Shown one piece after another: positions 42,226 to 51,404 of a stretch of 64,000 nucleotides of DNA (the stretch's first letter is position 1; every line of letters begins with the position of its first letter). Origin of the DNA: Streptomyces polyasparticus (lineage in GTDB: Bacteria; Actinomycetota; Actinomycetes; Streptomycetales; Streptomycetaceae); assembly GCF_014493765.1 (NCBI RefSeq), contig NZ_JACTVJ010000007.1:620001-684000 (forward strand), written 5' to 3'. The position numbers and the translations under genes are program-made. The notes under the pieces are model-generated. The model searched no databases. It worked only from the letters and a program-made list of their open reading frames with translations, and was not told the origin of the DNA.

Positions 42226-44301
42226 TCAGGTCCGGGCAGCGTAGTCCTTGCGGGCAACCGTGTGCAGGGTCTCGGCCGACAAGCGGCAGCGGATACGGGG
42301 ATTCAGATCGGCTACGCGCCCGGGCTCCGGGATGCCACGGGAGATTCGACGGACCAGAAGTCGGAGTGGACATTGGGGCGGGGGATCACGTCGGCGTTCT
42401 CGTAGGAGGGGCCATTGGGGGGTGCCGTGGGGGGCTTCACCTTCGACTCTTCGGCGCGGGGGGTCTCGACCTCGATGTGCGCCTGCCGCTGCTCGCCGAT
42501 GATCAGGGCGATCCCGAAGCCGTCCTTTGTCTTGGCGTAGATCGCGGGGAGTGCCGGGTCCTTGTCCACGGACTTGATCCGGTAGCCGCTCTTCTCCCAC
42601 GCTCGCTGGACCAGTCCGAGGAAGGCACCCAGCCGCTCTTCGGAGATCTTCGTCATGACGATGCGCTCGCGGTGCACCGAGGTGGTGCCGAAGTTGTATC
42701 CGTGCGCCCACTGCACTTCGGGCTTGAAGGAAGCGTTGCGCCCCGAAGGTCTCGCTCGCCGGGTCCTTGCCGAACCAGACGTTGTCGTCTCCCTGGTCTG
42801 CAAGGTCGCCGAAAGCCCATGAGACGAGGGGCCCGCCATGGTCCTTGCCCACGTTGAGATCTGACGCCTTGTCGGCACTCGTGCCGGGGCTGCCGACGAG
42901 GACGATGTCGTCGGCTCCCGGGATGCCCCCTTCCCGTTGGGCCGCGAGGCCGACCGTCAACGAACCGTAGGAATGCCCGACCGCAGTCACGTGAGGGTCC
43001 GCATTCCGATTTGTGGCCGAGACGCCCGCCATGAACTCGTTGTAGGCGGGCGCGCCCTTTGCCGCCTGAGCCTCGCTCATGACGGACTCGCCACTGACCA
43101 GGTCTCCCGGGCTGGTCTGGGGCGCGTCGTAGCCGAGCCACACGATGGAGGCGCTGGACGGGTCGTACCGCCTTGCTCCAACGGCAGTGTGCAGAGCACG
43201 GTCGACCGTCCCGTTGGCGAACTCCTCGTCCAACTTGGTCCCCAGCCCCGGCACATACGCCGACACGTTCCGGGCCTTGTCCGGATCTCCGAAGGACACG
43301 ATCGCCCGACCGTTTCCCTCAGCGCCCACGCCGAGGAGGAACATCGGCGGTCGCGTAGGCTCGTGCAGGCGCTCCTCGATCCGCCGTAGTCCGGTCAGCA
43401 TGGTCTTGGCGTCCTCGCCGCCTGCGGCTTCCATCTGGTCGATGAGCATGGGCAGGTGCGCACGGTTGGCTTCGTCCCGTGCGGTCGCCGGAATGCCGTC
43501 AAGGTTGCCGATGACCTCCGGAGCGAGCGCCAGAAACTCGTCGCGCTGCGCCGGCGACAGCCCATCCCACCAGGCCTTGCGCTCTGCCGGTGACTTGTCC
43601 ACCGGCACTTGGCTCTCGATGTACCGGCTGATCTCCCCGCTCACCACCCCGGCGTCCAGGGCCACGTCCTCCCAGGTCCTGGCATTCACGGTGAGGCCGG
43701 GCGCCGCCCTCAGCTTGCGCAGCGCCGAGTTGTAGCGCTCGTCGATCCTGATCGCGTCGGCCACGGCACGGGCGATACGGTCCGCTACCCCTTCGGCGAA
43801 GGCGCGTTGAGGGTTGGTGCCGGCTATGAGGTCCTCAGAGCCGGAGTCGAGCCGACCCGAGGCCGAAGGGCGTGGGCTGAGGGGGTCGATGCGGCCCACC
43901 ACCGTGCCGCCGGGGACCTCGGCATCCCCGTATTTGCTACGCGACGACGGATAGGTCACCCAGCCCTTCGCATCGACGGAGAAGCCTCGCTCGGCCGCTT
44001 CGTCCAGTGCCTGCTTGAGATCCCGCTGAGGTGTGCGCAGTTCGAAAGCCAAGCTGTCCAGGGTGCCGCGGATGAGGGCCGCTTCTCTGTGCACGTAGCG
44101 GTAGTTGTCGCTCAGTCGCCGTAGACGCTTGACGGCAGCTTTGGCTGCCTCACCTTCCTGCGTCTTGCCGACCCTCGCGACCATGTCCGTGTCCACACGG
44201 TCCCGGGCATCGTCGGCTGTGCGGCTCAGCGATGCCCACCCGTCGGCGGCGTTGTCGAGTTTGCCGCAGTCCAGGTCACGGAGTTGCTGCCAGGTGAGCA
44301 C
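42226..44301 (-). CDS. DUF1023 alpha/beta hydrolase, C-terminus replaced by a frameshifted fusion
   Basis: The first ~520 residues are a DUF1023-type hydrolase: a long helical N-terminal region, then the alpha/beta core with YVPGLGT, the nucleophile elbow GHSYGS and VGSPGT. After FGAQRF (about 42732) the frame continues to 42226, but its composition turns Arg/Pro-rich like a shadow frame, and real coding switches to the frame of the gene at 42312. The C-terminal part with the expected catalytic histidine is therefore missing. It is probably inactive. GTG start at 44301, 4 bp after the upstream gene. Confidence 0.65.
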   Translation of the reverse strand: MLTWQQLRDLDCGKLDNAADGWASLSRTADDARDRVDTDMVARVGKTQEGEAAKAAVKRLRRLSDNYRYVHREAALIRGTLDSLAFELRTPQRDLKQALDEAAERGFSVDAKGWVTYPSSRSKYGDAEVPGGTVVGRIDPLSPRPSASGRLDSGSEDLIAGTNPQRAFAEGVADRIARAVADAIRIDERYNSALRKLRAAPGLTVNARTWEDVALDAGVVSGEISRYIESQVPVDKSPAERKAWWDGLSPAQRDEFLALAPEVIGNLDGIPATARDEANRAHLPMLIDQMEAAGGEDAKTMLTGLRRIEERLHEPTRPPMFLLGVGAEGNGRAIVSFGDPDKARNVSAYVPGLGTKLDEEFANGTVDRALHTAVGARRYDPSSASIVWLGYDAPQTSPGDLVSGESVMSEAQAAKGAPAYNEFMAGVSATNRNADPHVTAVGHSYGSLTVGLAAQREGGIPGADDIVLVGSPGTSADKASDLNVGKDHGGPLVSWAFGDLADQGDDNVWFGKDPASETFGAQRFLQARSAVGARIQLRHHLGAPRAHRHDEDLRRAAGCLPRTGPASVGEERLPDQVRGQGPGTPRDLRQDKGRLRDRPDHRRAAAGAHRGRDPPRRRVEGEAPHGTPQWPLLRERRRDPPPQCPLRLLVRRISRGIPEPGRVADLNPRIRCRLSAETLHTVARKDYAART
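42312..42656 (-). CDS. C-terminal part of a small secreted-type protein (5' truncated)
   Basis: 114 residues from ATG 42656, MTKISEERLGAFLGLVQRAW onward, with good codon bias. The same frame is convincingly coding upstream of that ATG as well (VQWAHGYNFGTT...VHRERIV), up to about 42732 where the hydrolase frame takes over. Similar small lipoproteins commonly follow DUF1023 hydrolases in Streptomyces. This one appears to have lost its 5' end in a deletion that joined it to the hydrolase. Confidence 0.55.
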   Translation of the reverse strand: MTKISEERLGAFLGLVQRAWEKSGYRIKSVDKDPALPAIYAKTKDGFGIALIIGEQRQAHIEVETPRAEESKVKPPTAPPNGPSYENADVIPRPNVHSDFWSVESPVASRSPGA

Positions 44302-44305
44302 TGGA

Positions 44306-44691
44306 TCACCGCCCGCTCTCGGGCACCGCGACGGAGTTCACGGACGCCTTGCCCTCCGCGTCCGTACCCGTCAGTTCCTTCGCGGCGCTTCGCAGTACAG
44401 GGCCGAGCGCATCGCATTCATCGCGTACCGCTTCGAGCCGTTCTTCCCAGGAGGTGAGCACAGCGCTGAGCGCGTCGAAACTGTCGAGCCCATGGTCCCG
44501 CTGGAGACTCCGTAGTGCTCCAGCTCGTACCTGTCCTTGATCCCACTGTGTGCCCCGCCGAGGCTGCGCAGCGCATTCTTGGTGCCGGTCAGGAGGTCGT
44601 CGGCGACCCCGGCGGCGTCATTCCACGGCTTGGCCGCGTGCTTCAGGCCAAGGCCGGCCGCCTCGGACGGACCTGACCGGTTCAGACGCAT
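44306..44691 (-). pseudogene. WXG100-like helical protein gene with a frameshift
   Basis: From ATG 44691 the frame reads an all-helical protein to LRSLGGAHSG. Real coding then continues in another frame as GTQWDQGQ, later LTSWEERLEAVRDECDALGP, ending VAVPESGR at 44306. The combined ~128-residue product has the helical hairpin and central W of the WXG-like partner usually encoded before DUF1023 hydrolases. The frameshift is near 44555-44565. A sequencing error cannot be excluded. Confidence 0.65.
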
Positions 44692-44865
44692 TTGTTCGGA
44701 AGGTCGTGCCGTCGCCGCGGCCTTCAGGTCCTCTCACTCCGCCCACGCCATCCGCAACCCCCACTTCCCGTCTGCAACGACTCTCCGCTCTTTCCCTGGG
44801 CGGAAGTCATGGTACGGACGGTGCGAGAGCAACGGATGAGTAGGAGTACCTATCCCGCCCCGGTC

Positions 44866-45624
44866 TCAGCGCGCCTCCGGCGGCCGCTGCCGGGGCATGT
44901 TCGGGCGGGGCAGGGGGAATCGGGTCGGGGGCGGGCCCTCCGTGCGGGACGGGGCGACGCCCGCGGACTGCATGACCAGGGGGGCCGGGCCCGAGCGGAA
45001 CTCGACCATCCAGTCCGCGGTCTCCGAGCGGACCAGCTCCGTCACGTCCTCCGAGAAGCGGCGCAGGATGCCCAGGCAGCGCTCCGCCGCCTCGCCCGCC
45101 GTGCCCTCGGTGGGGCCGAGCACCTCGCGTACGGACTCCGAGGCCCAGTCGAACTGGAGCGTCTGCAGCCGGCGCTGCACCGCCTGCGCCGTGGCCACGT
45201 CCCTTATCCAGCCGGAGGTCAGGCCGAAGTAGCGGTCGCAGCCGATGCAGGCCACGGACAGGAGCAGCGCCAGATAGCCCCAGGGCGCAGCGCCCCGGAC
45301 CGCCGAGGTCAGGTCGAGCAGCGGCAGCGCCGCGCCCGCGACCGCGCCGAGCGCCGAGCCGAGCCGCAGGGCCCGGGCGCCGCGGCGCTTCCAGCCGCGG
45401 TCGGTCAGATACCAGGCCGCGGTCTCCCGCGCCCCGTCCTCCACCCACCGGTACAGCTCGTCGAGCCGCTCGGCCGGCTCGCCCCAGTCGCCGAGCGGAA
45501 ACGGCCGTGCGGTGAGATCCTTCGCCCCCGCCTCGCCCCGTGCCGCGGGCACGCCCCCTGCGCTCGCGGCCTCGCCGGCCCCGCCTTCAGGCGGCACCTC
45601 GGGCTGCATCCCCGGCTGGCTCAC
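44866..45624 (-). CDS. SLATT-domain membrane protein
   Basis: 252 residues. Basic and helical segments surround two closely spaced hydrophobic helices at ~92-107 and ~114-132, followed by a long helical C-terminal domain. This two-helix layout and the RLDELYRWVEDGARETAAWY lead-in fit the SLATT family, predicted nucleotide-triggered two-TM effectors in some conflict systems. Here no nucleotide cyclase or other defence partner is present; it stands divergently beside ybaB-recR. GTG start at 45624 with GGGAG upstream. Confidence 0.65.
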   Translation of the reverse strand: MSQPGMQPEVPPEGGAGEAASAGGVPAARGEAGAKDLTARPFPLGDWGEPAERLDELYRWVEDGARETAAWYLTDRGWKRRGARALRLGSALGAVAGAALPLLDLTSAVRGAAPWGYLALLLSVACIGCDRYFGLTSGWIRDVATAQAVQRRLQTLQFDWASESVREVLGPTEGTAGEAAERCLGILRRFSEDVTELVRSETADWMVEFRSGPAPLVMQSAGVAPSRTEGPPPTRFPLPRPNMPRQRPPEAR

Positions 45625-45847
45625 CCGGCACTCCCTTGCTGGTACGGCTGGGACAGATGTGCAGGCATCTTCCTACCGCCCAATGGGTGGCCATGGTGGG
45701 GTTCCGGCGGGTTTTCCGCCCGTACGTGGGTGTTCATCGGGTATAGGGCACTCTCCCGTCACTCGAAAGAGTGCCAGGGCGTGTCACGTGGCGAGCACGT
45801 AGGCTCGTGCCAGACCGAGAATGTGTCCGAGAACCCAGGAGCTGATC

Positions 45848-46192
45848 GTGATTCCCGGTGGTGGCCAGCCCAACATGCAGCAGCTGCTCCAGCAGGCCCA
45901 GAAGATGCAGCAGGACCTCGCCCAGGCGCAGGAAGAGCTCGCGAGGACCGAGGTCGACGGGCAGGCGGGCGGGGGCCTGGTGAAGGCCACCGTCACCGGC
46001 TCCGGCGAGCTCCGCGGCCTCGTGATCGACCCGAAGGCGGTGGACCCCGAGGACACCGAGACCCTCGCCGACCTGATCGTCGCGGCGGTCCAGGCGGCGA
46101 ACGAGAACGCGCAGACGCTGCAGCAGCAGAAGCTCGGCCCGCTCGCCCAGGGCCTCGGCGGCGGCAGCGGCATCCCCGGACTGCCGTTCTAG
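45848..46192 (+). CDS. YbaB/EbfC nucleoid-associated protein
   Basis: 114 residues, helical N-terminus ([19 protein letters not shown]) and the YbaB core [20 protein letters not shown]. Binds DNA as a dimer and is almost always encoded next to recR, as here. GTG 45848 with AGGAG upstream fits better than the ATG 27 bp earlier. It is followed by recR 109 bp later on the same strand. Confidence 0.94.
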   Translation: MIPGGGQPNMQQLLQQAQKMQQDLAQAQEELARTEVDGQAGGGLVKATVTGSGELRGLVIDPKAVDPEDTETLADLIVAAVQAANENAQTLQQQKLGPLAQGLGGGSGIPGLPF

Positions 46193-46301
46193 GACGGCTC
46201 CCCCCCGGTGCGCCCGTCCAAGTGACATACCGGCTCTGCTCTTCTGCGGGTCCGGCGCACCAACTACCGTACGTCTCAAGGAATCTCAGGAAGGCAATCC
46301 G

Positions 46302-46901
46302 TTGTACGAAGGCGTGGTCCAGGACCTCATCGACGAGTTGGGCAGGCTGCCCGGCGTCGGTCCCAAGAGCGCGCAGCGGATCGCCTTCCACATCCTGCAG
46401 GCCGAGCCGGCCGATGTGCGTCGGCTCGCGCACGCCCTGCTCGAGGTCAAGGACAAGGTCCGGTTCTGCAGCGTGTGCGGCAATGTCGCGCAGCAGGAGC
46501 AGTGCGGGATCTGCCGTGACGCCCGGCGCGACCCCTCGGTGATCTGTGTCGTCGAGGAGCCCAAGGACGTCGTGGCGATCGAGCGGACCCGTGAGTTCCG
46601 CGGCAAGTACCACGTGCTCGGCGGGGCGATCAGCCCGATCGAGGGCGTGGGCCCGGACGATCTCAGGATCCGCGAGCTGCTCGCGCGCCTCGCGGACGGC
46701 ACGGTCACCGAGCTGATCCTGGCGACCGACCCGAATCTCGAGGGCGAGGCCACGGCCACGTATCTCGCCCGCATGATCAAGCCGATGGGCCTGAAGGTCA
46801 CCCGCCTCGCCAGCGGCCTCCCGGTCGGCGGCGACCTGGAGTATGCCGACGAGGTCACTCTGGGGCGGGCCTTCGAGGGGAGGAGACTCCTCGATGTCTG
46901 A
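46302..46901 (+). CDS. recR: Recombination mediator RecR
   Basis: 199 residues. The N-terminal helix-hairpin-helix is [20 protein letters not shown], the zinc finger C-x2-C...C-x2-C is FCSVCGN/CGICRD, and the Toprim domain covers [14 protein letters not shown] to the [13 protein letters not shown] Walker-B-like aspartate motif. Acts with RecF/RecO in loading RecA at gaps. TTG start at 46302 with AGGAAGG upstream. The stop overlaps the next gene by 8 bp. Confidence 0.98.
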   Translation: MYEGVVQDLIDELGRLPGVGPKSAQRIAFHILQAEPADVRRLAHALLEVKDKVRFCSVCGNVAQQEQCGICRDARRDPSVICVVEEPKDVVAIERTREFRGKYHVLGGAISPIEGVGPDDLRIRELLARLADGTVTELILATDPNLEGEATATYLARMIKPMGLKVTRLASGLPVGGDLEYADEVTLGRAFEGRRLLDV

Positions 46902-47655
46902 GAAGTACGAGAAGTCTGAGATGCCTGAGTTGTCCGACGACGTTACGGCGCCTCAGCACGGCGCATCACGGGAGGTCGAGATCGCCATGTCTTCTTCGGT
47001 GGAGAGCCCGCTGCACGCCACAGCGCCGGACCCGGACGACTTCGCGGTCCAGATCGCGGACCAGGTCGAGTCGTTCATCGTCGCCGTGACCGAGGTCGCC
47101 AAGGGCGACGAGCCGGACTCGGCGGTGCCGTTCCTGCTGCTCGAGGTCTCCCAGCTGCTGCTCGCCGGCGGCCGGCTCGGCGCGCACGAGGACATCGTCC
47201 CGGACGAGCGCTATGAGCCCGACCTGGGTCCCGAGCCGGACGTCGACGACCTGCGCGAGCGGCTCGCCCTCATGCTCGACCCGGTCGACGTCTACTCCGA
47301 GGTCTTCGACCCGTACGAGCCGCGCAAGGCGCCCGTCGCCTGCCGTATCTCCGACGACCTCGCCGATGTCATCACCGATCTGCGGCACGGCATGGCCCAC
47401 TACCGCGCGGGCCGCACCACCGAGGCCCTGTGGTGGTGGCAGTTCTCCTACTTCTCCAACTGGGGCTCCACCGCCTCGGCTTCGCTGCGCGCCCTGCAGT
47501 CCCTGGTCGCCCATGTCCGCCTCAACCAGCCCCTTGAGGAGCTGGACGGCCTGGACACCGACCAGGACCTCGGTGAGGACGCGCTCGCGGAGGAGGCCGG
47601 CAAGGTGATGGCGGAGGAGATCGCGGGTCCGCTGGGGCTGCGCCCCGTCAAGTAG
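46894..47655 (+). CDS. DUF5063-domain protein
   Basis: 253 residues. After an acidic, variable N-terminus a helical domain begins near [20 protein letters not shown] and runs to [19 protein letters not shown], which fits DUF5063. ATG 46894 overlaps recR and has GGAGGAG upstream; ATG 46987 is an alternative that drops the variable leader. Coupling with recR suggests a conserved unit, but the role is unknown. Confidence 0.8.
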   Translation: MSEKYEKSEMPELSDDVTAPQHGASREVEIAMSSSVESPLHATAPDPDDFAVQIADQVESFIVAVTEVAKGDEPDSAVPFLLLEVSQLLLAGGRLGAHEDIVPDERYEPDLGPEPDVDDLRERLALMLDPVDVYSEVFDPYEPRKAPVACRISDDLADVITDLRHGMAHYRAGRTTEALWWWQFSYFSNWGSTASASLRALQSLVAHVRLNQPLEELDGLDTDQDLGEDALAEEAGKVMAEEIAGPLGLRPVK

Positions 47656-47691
47656 CCGTCATCAAGCAGCCGTCATCAAGTAGCCGTCCGC
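47650..47691. repeat. 14-bp tandem repeat at the DUF5063 gene end
   Basis: Three units of AAGyAGCCGTCATC, the last ending differently. The first carries the stop codon, so the repeat is a small duplication at the end of the gene. Confidence 0.7.
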
Positions 47692-47730
47692 GTAAGGCCG
47701 GTGAGGGTTCAGGTCCTCACCGGCCTTACG
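47691..47730. terminator. Strong bidirectional terminator
   Basis: CGTAAGGCCGGTGAGG (47691-47706) pairs perfectly with CCTCACCGGCCTTACG (47715-47730). It separates the convergent DUF5063 and P450 genes. Confidence 0.88.
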
Positions 47731-47743
47731 CATGGCTAGGACG

Positions 47744-48958
47744 TCACCACATCACAGGCAAGCGCTCCGGCAGCCGCTTCATGAACCCCGTGCGCCACAC
47801 CAGCTGCTCGATCGGCACGGCGAGACGGAGCTCCGGCGTGTGCTCGATCAGTGCCTCGATGGCGATCTCCGCGTGCTTCTTGCCGAGCGCGGTCGCCGGG
47901 CAGTAGTGCTGACCGCCGCCGAACGACAGATGCTGCGCGTTGTTCGGCCGCTCCAGGTCGATCTTCTGCGGATCGGCAAAGGCCTCCGGATCGAAGTTCC
48001 CGCCCTCCGGCAGGACGAGGACGAGCTCCCCCTTCCGTACGAGGACCTCGCCGACCTGGATGTCCTCGGTGGCAAGGCGCGGCAGTCCGTCCGCGATCGA
48101 GAGGTTGATCCGCAGCAGCTCGTCCACGGCCGCGGGGATCTTCGAGCGGTCCTCGCGCAGCTCTGTCCACAGCTGTGGATTCTGGAACAGCGAGACGACC
48201 GCCATCACGAGGAAGCCCGCGGTCGAGATCACGCCCGCGCCGAACATCGTGACGCCGACCGTCGCCAGCATCTCGTCCGTCAGATGCGCGTACTCGGGGT
48301 CCTCGCGCAGGGCCGCCAGCTCCGCCATCAGACCCGTGGTCGCCGGGTCGTCGAGCCGCTCGACCATGTAGGCCATGTCGCGGTCCCAGTTGAGCTTGGC
48401 GCCCGTGATGGGGCAGGCCGAGTTCATGAACGCGATGTGCAGGCTGCGCATCAGCTTCGCGCCGTCGGCGGGCGGTATGCCGAGGATGTGGCAGTGCAGG
48501 CCCGAGGAGTACGGGTCGGTGAAGTCCTCCCGCAGATCCGCCGGCGCCCCCTCTGCCGTGAACGTGCCGATCAGCTCGGCCGCGTACGTACGCAGGAAGT
48601 CCTGCAGTCCGGGCGCCTTCGGGTTGAGCGCCTTGAGGACGGCCTTGCGCAGGCCGGCGCCCGTGATGTTGCCCATGTTGTTGACGACCTCGGGCGGGAT
48701 CGTCAGCGCGTACTGCCGCGGTACGCCGGGCGCCGAGGTGTCCTTGAGGCTGAAGCGGCGGTCCTCCAGGACCTGCTTGCACAGCGCGTACGAGGAGACC
48801 AGCCAGGCCTCGTCGCCGGCGATGGTCCGCACCCGGCGGATCGGCGTCTTCTCGCGCAACTCCTCGACCTGGTACGGGAGTCGGTCGCCGCGCGCGGAGA
48901 AGGGGAAGTCGAGCAGGTCGTACGCGCCCGAGGGCGAGGCGAGTGTCGGCGCGGTCAT
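47744..48958 (-). CDS. Cytochrome P450 of the CYP121 (mycocyclosin synthase) type
   Basis: 404 residues. Haem loop [20 protein letters not shown] with ligand C353; ExxR in DELLRINLS; the unusual I-helix [10 protein letters not shown] lacks the acid-threonine pair. This, along with [34 protein letters not shown] and the WRT...PERLPVMW end, agrees closely with what I recall of M. tuberculosis CYP121, which couples the two tyrosines of cyclo(Tyr-Tyr). The length offset of +8 is constant at the haem and the end. ATG overlaps the cyclodipeptide synthase stop. Confidence 0.9.
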   Translation of the reverse strand: MTAPTLASPSGAYDLLDFPFSARGDRLPYQVEELREKTPIRRVRTIAGDEAWLVSSYALCKQVLEDRRFSLKDTSAPGVPRQYALTIPPEVVNNMGNITGAGLRKAVLKALNPKAPGLQDFLRTYAAELIGTFTAEGAPADLREDFTDPYSSGLHCHILGIPPADGAKLMRSLHIAFMNSACPITGAKLNWDRDMAYMVERLDDPATTGLMAELAALREDPEYAHLTDEMLATVGVTMFGAGVISTAGFLVMAVVSLFQNPQLWTELREDRSKIPAAVDELLRINLSIADGLPRLATEDIQVGEVLVRKGELVLVLPEGGNFDPEAFADPQKIDLERPNNAQHLSFGGGQHYCPATALGKKHAEIAIEALIEHTPELRLAVPIEQLVWRTGFMKRLPERLPVMW

Positions 48959-49710
48959 GCGGTCTCTCCTTGGGCGGGCTCGGCGGGCGTCACGATCGCG
49001 TGCCCCTGGTTGCGGGAGGCGCGCAGACCGTGGCCGCGCGAGTAGAGCAGCTCCGCCATCGGAAGGAGCTGGTGGTAGCAGTTGAGCGAGGACGGGACGC
49101 CGAGGATCGCGGGCGTGTCCAGGAACAGCGGCGCCTCGGCGCACACGTACTCCAGGCACACCTCGCGCTGGTGCTCGGTGGCCTTCTTCCCGTCGAGGAC
49201 CTTGTCGGACAGGAAGGAGTCCACGAGCGCGTCGCAGGTGGCGCGGAAGTCCTCGTCGTGCGCGAGACGTCCGCGCAGATGGTCGTGGATCTCCTTGTAC
49301 GCCGGGTTGTCGGTGAAGGAGGACATGGGGTGGGCGCGCAGCCTTCTGCCGTCGGGATCGACGGCGGCCACGGCGTTGTTCACCTTGGCCCGTACGCCGC
49401 GCAGGTTCTTCACGAACTTGCGGCGGGCGTCGTCGGGCTCGTAGCCGAAGGCCTCGTACATCTCGGCCACGTGCAGGTCGGTATAGACGAAGTCCACCCG
49501 TCGGAAGAGGGCGAGCCCCCACAGCGCCAGATCCTGGATGCGCTGGGCGGAGAAATAGGAGTTGCCGGGGGAGACCCCGATGACGGCATGGTCGCCGTCC
49601 TCGCAGATCACCTGGCAGTGGGGGGTGTAGGGCTCGACGCGGAATTTTCGTGCCGCATCCGATTGCGGCGAGATGAACGGCTGGAGCTCGAGAACGGTCA
49701 CAGCGGTCAA
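48955..49710 (-). CDS. Cyclodipeptide synthase, probable cyclo(Tyr-Tyr) synthase
   Basis: 251 residues. Both CDPS signatures are present: H-A-V-I-G-V-S with the nucleophile S47, and Y-V-C-A-E-A-P at 188-194. N50 and Y212-H213 place it in the NYH subfamily. Such enzymes make diketopiperazines from two aminoacyl-tRNAs. Segments such as [42 protein letters not shown] and [11 protein letters not shown] match my memory of Rv2275, the cyclo(Tyr-Tyr) synthase. The protein lacks the long N-terminal tail of Rv2275. TTG start, with AAGGA about 10 nt upstream. Confidence 0.92.
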   Translation of the reverse strand: MTAVTVLELQPFISPQSDAARKFRVEPYTPHCQVICEDGDHAVIGVSPGNSYFSAQRIQDLALWGLALFRRVDFVYTDLHVAEMYEAFGYEPDDARRKFVKNLRGVRAKVNNAVAAVDPDGRRLRAHPMSSFTDNPAYKEIHDHLRGRLAHDEDFRATCDALVDSFLSDKVLDGKKATEHQREVCLEYVCAEAPLFLDTPAILGVPSSLNCYHQLLPMAELLYSRGHGLRASRNQGHAIVTPAEPAQGETA

Positions 49711-49784
49711 CTGGACGAATTCCTTTGGCCGTTGCTATCCCCGATGGGGCCTTGTGCCCCTGGTGCGGCAACGGCGACGCACAG

Positions 49785-49812
49785 TTAATACCGGGCTACT
49801 GAGAGGCGTCAA
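49785..49812 (-). promoter_or_regulatory. Promoter of the cyclodipeptide operon
   Basis: On the minus strand, -35 TTGACG (49807-49812) and -10 TATTAA (49785-49790) are 16 bp apart, a housekeeping-type promoter. It leaves a leader of about 70 nt before the TTG start. Confidence 0.6.
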
Positions 49813-50008
49813 CGGATACTGACCGGCCGGTGAGTCGGTGTCCGTGCGGCCCGTACGCGATCACCTCGTGTGAAGCAGCACACGTTCCGGAGTGCGCCGC
49901 GAAGCCCTGGGCAGATGCCTGTCCGGAGCGGACGGCAGCCCGGATGATCACGGAGTGAGCGGGACATCTCACGATGTGACCCGTCCGGGGCAAGGGCTGT
50001 CCGCTCGT

Positions 50009-50014
50009 TAAACT
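50009..50014 (+). promoter_or_regulatory. Candidate -10 of the ask-asd operon
   Basis: TAAACT, 35 nt before the GTG of the aspartokinase gene. No good -35 was found. Confidence 0.35.
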
Positions 50015-50049
50015 GAGCCGACCACCAGTGGACTGAGCGAGGAGCGCAC

Positions 50050-51321
50050 GTGAGCCTTGTCGTGCAGAAGTACGGAGGCTCCTCCGTAGCCGATGCCGAG
50101 GGCATCAAGCGCGTCGCCAAGCGGATCGTGGAAGCCAAGAGGAACGGCCATCAGGTCGTCGCCGTGGTTTCCGCGATGGGCGACACGACGGACGAGCTGA
50201 TCGATCTCGCCGAGCAGGTATCCCCGATCCCTGCAGGGCGCGAGCTCGACATGCTGTTGACCGCGGGAGAGCGGATCTCCATGGCCCTTCTTGCCATGGC
50301 GATCAAAAACCTGGGCCACGAGGCCCAGTCGTTCACCGGCAGCCAGGCAGGTGTCATCACCGACTCGGTCCACAACAAAGCGCGCATCATCGATGTCACG
50401 CCGGGCCGCCTTCGCGCCTCCCTCGAGGAGGGCAACATCGCGATCGTCGCCGGCTTCCAGGGTGTCTCGCAGGACAGCAAGGACATCACCACCCTCGGCC
50501 GCGGCGGCTCCGACACCACCGCCGTCGCCCTCGCCGCCGCGCTCGACGCGGACGTCTGCGAGATCTACACGGACGTCGACGGTGTGTTCACCGCCGACCC
50601 GCGGGTGGTGAAGAAGGCGAAGAAGATCGACTGGATCTCCTTCGAGGACATGCTGGAGCTCGCCGCGTCGGGCTCGAAGGTCCTGCTGCACCGCTGCGTC
50701 GAGTACGCACGCCGTTACAACATTCCGATCCACGTACGGAGTTCCTTCAGCGGACTTCCGGGTACCTGGGTCAGCAACGAGCCGCAAGGGGATCAGCAGG
50801 TGGAGCACGCGATCATCTCGGGCGTCGCGCACGACGTCTCCGAGGCCAAGGTCACCGTCGTCGGCGTCCCCGACAAGCCGGGCGAGGCCGCGCACATCTT
50901 CCGCGCGGTCGCCGAGGCCGAGATCAACATCGACATGATCGTGCAGAACGTGTCGGCCGCCTCGACCGGTCTGACCGACATCTCCTTCACGCTGCCGAAG
51001 GCCGAGGGCAAGAAGGCCACCGCCGCCCTGGAGAAGATCAAGGCGACGGTCGGCTACGACTCGCTGCGCTACGACGACCAGATCGCCAAGATCTCCCTCG
51101 TCGGCGCCGGCATGAAGACCAACCCGGGCGTCACCGCGCAGTTCTTCGAGGCGCTGTCCGACGCGGGCGTGAACATCGAGCTGATCTCCACCTCGGAGAT
51201 CCGTATCTCGGTCGTCACCCGCGCCGACGACGTCAACGAGGCGGTGCGCGCCGTGCACACCTCCTTCGGCCTGGACAGCGACTCCGACGAGGCCGTGGTC
51301 TACGGCGGCACCGGCCGATGA
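50050..51321 (+). CDS. lysC: Aspartate kinase (alpha subunit reading)
   Basis: 423 residues. The kinase domain has [27 protein letters not shown] and [15 protein letters not shown]; two ACT domains follow from ~260. First step of lysine, threonine, methionine and diaminopimelate synthesis, usually inhibited by lysine plus threonine through the ACT domains. GTG 50050 has GAGGAGCG upstream. Its stop starts a chain of three mini-ORFs leading into asd. A likely internal start gives a separate regulatory subunit. Confidence 0.97.
   Translation: MSLVVQKYGGSSVADAEGIKRVAKRIVEAKRNGHQVVAVVSAMGDTTDELIDLAEQVSPIPAGRELDMLLTAGERISMALLAMAIKNLGHEAQSFTGSQAGVITDSVHNKARIIDVTPGRLRASLEEGNIAIVAGFQGVSQDSKDITTLGRGGSDTTAVALAAALDADVCEIYTDVDGVFTADPRVVKKAKKIDWISFEDMLELAASGSKVLLHRCVEYARRYNIPIHVRSSFSGLPGTWVSNEPQGDQQVEHAIISGVAHDVSEAKVTVVGVPDKPGEAAHIFRAVAEAEINIDMIVQNVSAASTGLTDISFTLPKAEGKKATAALEKIKATVGYDSLRYDDQIAKISLVGAGMKTNPGVTAQFFEALSDAGVNIELISTSEIRISVVTRADDVNEAVRAVHTSFGLDSDSDEAVVYGGTGR
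50800..51321 (+). CDS. lysC: Internal in-frame aspartokinase beta subunit
   Basis: GTG 50800 is codon 251 of lysC and is preceded by AAGGGGAT. The resulting 173-residue product is the paired ACT domains alone. In Corynebacterium glutamicum the lysC beta subunit begins at about codon 250 in the same way, giving an alpha2-beta2 enzyme. The ribosome site and position make the same arrangement likely here, though this is by analogy. Confidence 0.6.
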   Translation: MEHAIISGVAHDVSEAKVTVVGVPDKPGEAAHIFRAVAEAEINIDMIVQNVSAASTGLTDISFTLPKAEGKKATAALEKIKATVGYDSLRYDDQIAKISLVGAGMKTNPGVTAQFFEALSDAGVNIELISTSEIRISVVTRADDVNEAVRAVHTSFGLDSDSDEAVVYGGTGR

Positions 51322-51402
51322 ACAAGGTCCACGGAGGCCTGACCCGATGAACGAGGTCTACGGAGGCCTGGCCCGATGAACGAGGTCTACGGAGGCCTGA
51401 CC
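51316..51402 (+). repeat. Three 29-bp tandem repeats encoding overlapping mini-ORFs between lysC and asd
   Basis: Units at 51316-51344, 51345-51373 and 51374-51402 differ at few positions. Each contains an ATG, a GGAGG ribosome site and a TGA. The TGA of lysC overlaps the first ATG, and each mini-ORF stop overlaps the next start (ATGA). The peptides are [20 protein letters not shown] and MNEVYGGLTR. The final GGAGG stands 15 nt before the asd ATG. The unit resembles the last codons of lysC (GTCTACGGCGGC...CGATGA), from which it probably arose. Confidence 0.85.
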
Positions 51403-51404
51403 CG

